Positions 60,960 through 64,000 of a stretch of DNA of 64,000 nt are shown here, piece after piece. The stretch lies in assembly GCA_035628915.1 (NCBI GenBank), contig DASPIW010000022.1, positions 1 through 64,000 on the forward strand. Direction: 5' to 3'. Under the pieces are notes generated by a model. The model was not told the DNA's origin. It worked only from the letters and a program-made list of their open reading frames with translations, and did not search any database. The DNA is from JARBUG01 sp035628915. GTDB taxonomy: Bacteria > Bacillota > Sulfobacillia > Symbiobacteriales > Symbiobacteriaceae. Position numbers and translations under genes: made by a program. Numbering within the stretch: position 1 is the first letter of the stretch; every line of letters begins with the position of its first letter.

Positions 60960-62273
60960 GTGGGACTCGACCTCTTGCACTACGAGTCTCTCAATGCCTG
61001 CATCACTTGTGGCCGCTGTTTGCCCGCCTGCCCGACATATGAGCTGACCCTGAAGGAGACGCAGTCGCCGCGCGGCCGGCTCGCGCTGGTCAAAGCCTTG
61101 GGCGATGGGGAGCTGGCTTTTAGCCCCGGCCTGGAGGAACAACTGTACCACTGCCTTGACTGCCGGGCCTGTAACACCGTATGCCCCGCCGGCCTGCCCA
61201 TCGGCCAGGCCATTATTGCGGCCCGGGCTGAGTTCGGCGCCGTCCGTGGGCTGCCCTGGTACAAACGTCTGGCCCTCAACTGCCTGTTTGCTTCCCACAA
61301 ACGAGTGGAGGCGGCTGCCTGGTTGCTGCGGGCTTACCAGAAGCTCGGTCTGAGCCGGGTGATACGGCCGCTGCTAAAGCTTCTGCCCAAGCGATATCAG
61401 ACGCTGGCTGTCATGGAGGGCATGCTGCCGGTACTTCCCATGCCCCTGCGCAGGTCACTGCCCGAGGTAACCCCTCCCCCCGGGGGTGCGGTCAGGCTGC
61501 GGGTCGGCTTCTTTTTGGGCTGCGTCATGAATGTGGTCTTCGCCGAGGCCAGCCGGTCGACGGTACGGGTCCTGGGCGAACTTGGCTGCGAGGTGATTAC
61601 CCCCCGGGAGCAGGTCTGCTGTGGCGCCCCCCATGACGACCAGGGGAACCGGGAGATGCTGCGCACGTTCGCCCGACGGAATATCGACGTCTTCCTGGCC
61701 TTGAATGTGGACTACATTGTGGCAGACTGCGCCGCTTGCAGCGGGATGACCAAAGAGTATGCCCATCTGCTGCACGACGACCCGGCTTACGCCGACCGGG
61801 CACGGCAGTTTAGCGCCAAGATGCTGGATATCAGCGAATTCCTGGCGCGGTTTATGCCCGATCATCTGCAACTGGGCGCCCTCGACCATGCCGTGACCTA
61901 CCACGACCCGTGTCACCTGGCCAACGTCCAGGGGGTGCGAGCGCAGCCGCGCTCACTGCTGAACCGCATCCCGGGTCTCGATTTCCGACCGATGGAGCGG
62001 TCCGGTTGGTGCTGTGGCAGTGCTGGTCTGTACACCATCACCCACACGGAGACGTCGCTGAAGCTCCTGGACGGGAAAATGCGGAACGTAGCCGCCACCG
62101 GTGCGCCGGTGGTCGTTTCGGGCAACCCGGGCTGCATGCTCCAGATCGCCATGGGTGCGCAGATGAAGGGCATGCCTGTTCAGGTTCGCCATCTCACCCA
62201 GGTGCTCGATGAGTCAATTTCCCGGGGAAAGGCGAGCGAAAGGGGTTGTGAGTCATGGCAGCGCCCATCCTGA
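60960..62273 (+). CDS. GlcF-type iron-sulfur subunit of a 2-hydroxyacid oxidase
   Basis: A 437-residue electron-transfer subunit. It has two 4Fe-4S ferredoxin motifs near the N-terminus (CITCGRCLPACP about residue 14; CLDCRACNTVCP about 66) and two CCG domains (EQVCCGAPHDD, about 220; SGWCCGSAGLY, about 345). It hands electrons from the flavin subunit to the membrane quinone pool. Its 3' end overlaps the flavoprotein gene by 19 bases. Glycolate and D-lactate oxidases share this arrangement. GTG start at 60960 follows GAGGTGAT. Confidence 0.9.
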   Translation: MGLDLLHYESLNACITCGRCLPACPTYELTLKETQSPRGRLALVKALGDGELAFSPGLEEQLYHCLDCRACNTVCPAGLPIGQAIIAARAEFGAVRGLPWYKRLALNCLFASHKRVEAAAWLLRAYQKLGLSRVIRPLLKLLPKRYQTLAVMEGMLPVLPMPLRRSLPEVTPPPGGAVRLRVGFFLGCVMNVVFAEASRSTVRVLGELGCEVITPREQVCCGAPHDDQGNREMLRTFARRNIDVFLALNVDYIVADCAACSGMTKEYAHLLHDDPAYADRARQFSAKMLDISEFLARFMPDHLQLGALDHAVTYHDPCHLANVQGVRAQPRSLLNRIPGLDFRPMERSGWCCGSAGLYTITHTETSLKLLDGKMRNVAATGAPVVVSGNPGCMLQIAMGAQMKGMPVQVRHLTQVLDESISRGKASERGCESWQRPS

Positions 62274-63643
62274 CGGAAATCGTCCAGACATTAGGAAAGG
62301 AGCGGGTCCTTACCGCTCCTGAAGATCTGGTTGCATACAGTTATGACGGCACCTTCGTCAGGCAGCGACCGTTGGCGGTGGTCATGGTGCAAACCACCGC
62401 CGAGGTCCAGGCGGTGCTGGCCGCAGCCAGCCGGCACCGGACGCCCGTGGTGCCGCGGGGCGCCGGCACGGGGCTCTCCGGCGGTTCAGTCCCCGTGGCG
62501 GGGAGCGTGGTGCTCAACCTGGCCCCCATGAACCAGATTGTGACGATCGACCGCCGCGATATGGTGGCCGTGGTTCAGCCCGGCGTCGTGACCGCCACCC
62601 TGCAGGCGGAGGTGGAGAAGTTGGGCATGTTCTACCCGCCCGACCCCTCCAGCCTCCACATGAGCACCATTGGCGGCAACGTCGCCGAGAACGCCGGCGG
62701 CCCCCGGTGCCTCAAGTACGGAGTGACCGGTGACTACGTGATGGCGCTTGAGGTCGTGCTGGCCGACGGCCGCGTCATGCGCACGGGCAGCCGGGCACTC
62801 AAGAACGTGACCGGCTACGACTTGACTCACCTGATTGTGGGATCCGAGGGGACGTTGGGAGTGGTTACCGAGGTGACACTGCGGCTTCTGCCCAAGCCCC
62901 CGGGGCGCCGCACCATCATGGCCATCTACGCCGACGTCGAGGATTCGGCCCGCAGTGTGGGCGCGATTTTGGACCAGGGAATCGTCCCCCTGACCACCGA
63001 ACTGATGGACCGCGCCGCCTTAGCAGTGGTCGAGTCATTTCTGAAGATGGGGCTGCCCATCCATGCGGACGCCGTGTTGGTGATCGATATCGAAGGTGAA
63101 CCCGCGGTTGCTGCCGCTGGGGCCGAAAAGGTGGCAGAGGCCTGCCGGACCTGCGGCGCCATCGATGTAAAGGTCGCCGCCAGCGAAGCCGAGGCGGAAC
63201 AGCTCTGGGGGGCACGCCGGTCGGTCTCAGCGGCCATGGCGCGCCTGCGCCCGAACAAGCTGGGCGAGGACATCTCGGTGCCCCGCTCCGCGCTGCCCGC
63301 TATGGTCCGTGCAGTGCGTGCAATCGCCGCCCGGCTGGATCTGGTGATCCCGCTGTTCGGCCACATCGGCGACGGAAACCTGCATCCAAACATCCTGTGC
63401 GACCGGCGCAATGCCGAGGAAATGGAGCGAGTTTATCAAGCGGCCGAGCAGATCTTCCAGGCGGCCATCGGCCTGGGGGGGACGCTGTCCGGGGAGCACG
63501 GCATCGGGCTGCTCAAGAAGAGGTACCTGCCGCTGGATCTGGGACCGGTGGAGATTGAAGTGATGAAGGCGCTGAAGCAGACCATGGACCCGTTGAACAT
63601 TCTTAACCCGGGCAAGATCTTTCCTGACGAAGGCGGGCTCTGA
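62255..63643 (+). CDS. GlcD-type FAD-binding 2-hydroxyacid oxidase subunit
   Basis: A 462-residue flavoprotein of the FAD-linked oxidase (PCMH) family that oxidises glycolate, D-lactate or a similar acid. FAD-binding segments are VVPRGAGTGLSGGSVPVAGS, STIGGNVAENAGGPRCLKYG and HLIVGSEGTLGVVTEVTLRL. The C-terminal domain shows PLFGHIGDGNLHPNILCD and the late GGTLSGEHGIGLLKKRYLPL. No GlcE-like third subunit is next to it. The overlap with glcF, and the TAXI-TRAP genes upstream, indicate uptake and oxidation of the same acid. A terminator follows. Confidence 0.92.
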   Translation: MAAPILTEIVQTLGKERVLTAPEDLVAYSYDGTFVRQRPLAVVMVQTTAEVQAVLAAASRHRTPVVPRGAGTGLSGGSVPVAGSVVLNLAPMNQIVTIDRRDMVAVVQPGVVTATLQAEVEKLGMFYPPDPSSLHMSTIGGNVAENAGGPRCLKYGVTGDYVMALEVVLADGRVMRTGSRALKNVTGYDLTHLIVGSEGTLGVVTEVTLRLLPKPPGRRTIMAIYADVEDSARSVGAILDQGIVPLTTELMDRAALAVVESFLKMGLPIHADAVLVIDIEGEPAVAAAGAEKVAEACRTCGAIDVKVAASEAEAEQLWGARRSVSAAMARLRPNKLGEDISVPRSALPAMVRAVRAIAARLDLVIPLFGHIGDGNLHPNILCDRRNAEEMERVYQAAEQIFQAAIGLGGTLSGEHGIGLLKKRYLPLDLGPVEIEVMKALKQTMDPLNILNPGKIFPDEGGL

Positions 63644-63717
63644 AGCGTCGGGCCATGCTATACCAGGAGAGTAGGGGCCGTCCTGACTACGTAAGCTGCG
63701 AGGCGTTCAAGACGAGC

Positions 63718-63745
63718 AGAACCCGCGCCAGCGTGCGCGGGTTCT
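63718..63745 (+). terminator. Terminator after the GlcD-type gene
   Basis: AGAACCCGCGC and GCGCGGGTTCT form an 11-bp stem with a 6-base loop, followed by TCCTGTT. Confidence 0.75.
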
Positions 63746-63762
63746 TCCTGTTGGGGTATGCG

Positions 63763-64000
63763 TCAGCTCAGCGCGACATCCAGGCACATCATCAGTGCAA
63801 AGCCCCCGACGAGACAAAAGGTGGCAAACCGCTGGTTGCCGCGCTGGTGACTCTCGGGGATCACCTCGTCACTGACTACAAACAGCATCGCACCGCCGGC
63901 AAAGGCGAGCGCCCAGGGGAGCAGGGGCCGAACCAGGAGCACTGCACCGAGCCCCAGCACCCCGCCCGCCACCTCGACCAGGCCGGTCAGTCCGGTAATG
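63763..64000 (-). CDS. ZIP-family metal transporter, 3' part only
   Basis: The last 78 or so codons of a minus-strand gene that runs off the right edge; the frame stays open to base 64000. It shows ITGLTGLVEVAGGVLG, ALAFAGGAMLFVVSDEVIPE followed by SHQRGNQ, and a final hydrophobic helix (FATFCLVGGFALMMCLDVAL). The HxxxE-like metal-site helix and short C-terminal end match ZIP transporters (ZupT-like), which import zinc or other divalent metals. Start, length and neighbours are not visible. Confidence 0.8.
   Translation of the reverse strand, partial: ITGLTGLVEVAGGVLGLGAVLLVRPLLPWALAFAGGAMLFVVSDEVIPESHQRGNQRFATFCLVGGFALMMCLDVALS

Overview
This window reads as chromosomal DNA of a GC-rich, endospore-forming member of the Bacillota (Firmicutes), most like the Symbiobacterium group. 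The reasons are the spore genes (spoIIP, a CotF-like coat protein, a GH18 spore-type glucosaminidase), the Firmicutes gene order rpsT - spoIIP - yqxA - lepA - hemW - hrcA - grpE - dnaK - dnaJ - prmA - rsmE - mtaB, G-rich Shine-Dalgarno (SD) sites, and many TTG/GTG starts. No rRNA, tRNA, CRISPR array, prophage or insertion sequence was recognised. The assignment is an inference from gene content; no database was searched.

Layout. 0.8-5 kb: ddl, a DMT transporter, mtaB and a NUDIX hydrolase. 5-9.2 kb: two large secreted peptidases (S8 and M14). 9.4-18 kb: the heat-shock/translation block (DUF309, rsmE, prmA, an anchored hypothetical protein, dnaJ, dnaK, grpE, hrcA) under two CIRCE operators, with a divergent PilZ gene splitting hrcA from grpE. 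18.1-23.8 kb: a chemosensory-looking operon with a solute-binding lipoprotein, a chemoreceptor, a cNMP-domain/anion-transporter fusion and a second PilZ protein. 24-26.9 kb: PhoX-like protein, CYTH protein, small zinc-ribbon protein and a phzF remnant. 26.9-38 kb: hemW, lepA, an XRE regulator, yqxA-like gene, spoIIP, greA with a structured leader, a beta-lactamase-fold protein lacking its catalytic motifs, several small proteins, GH18 and rpsT. 38-48 kb: holA, a membrane alkaline-phosphatase-fold protein, panC, a tetraheme NrfH-like cytochrome, a PLP enzyme, yqxD-like, ppnP, an SRPBCC remnant, a ROK fructokinase and cotF. 48-54 kb: an SLH-anchored YcdB-like protein, an SLC13 transporter and hflKC. 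54.5-63.6 kb: a carboxylate sensing, uptake and oxidation locus. The right edge cuts a ZIP transporter.

How the parts work together. At 54.5-63.6 kb a TAXI-type binding protein overlaps a CitA/DcuS-like histidine kinase, which overlaps its response regulator. A paralogous TAXI protein, a fused TRAP permease and a GlcF/GlcD-type 2-hydroxyacid oxidase follow. The simplest reading is that one TAXI copy serves as a sensor and the other as the transport receptor for glycolate, lactate or a similar acid. At 18.1-23.8 kb, binding protein, chemoreceptor, transporter and PilZ protein could couple one ligand to taxis, transport and c-di-GMP output.

The most unusual cis elements are two long hairpins that bury the SD of the downstream gene (GH18 at 37.0 kb, TAXI receptor at 57.8 kb), a terminator-like hairpin in the greA leader, and inverted CCACGGAGG-type repeats. 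Two pseudogenes (phzF-like and SRPBCC-like) each keep their 5' and 3' ends but lost two internal segments.
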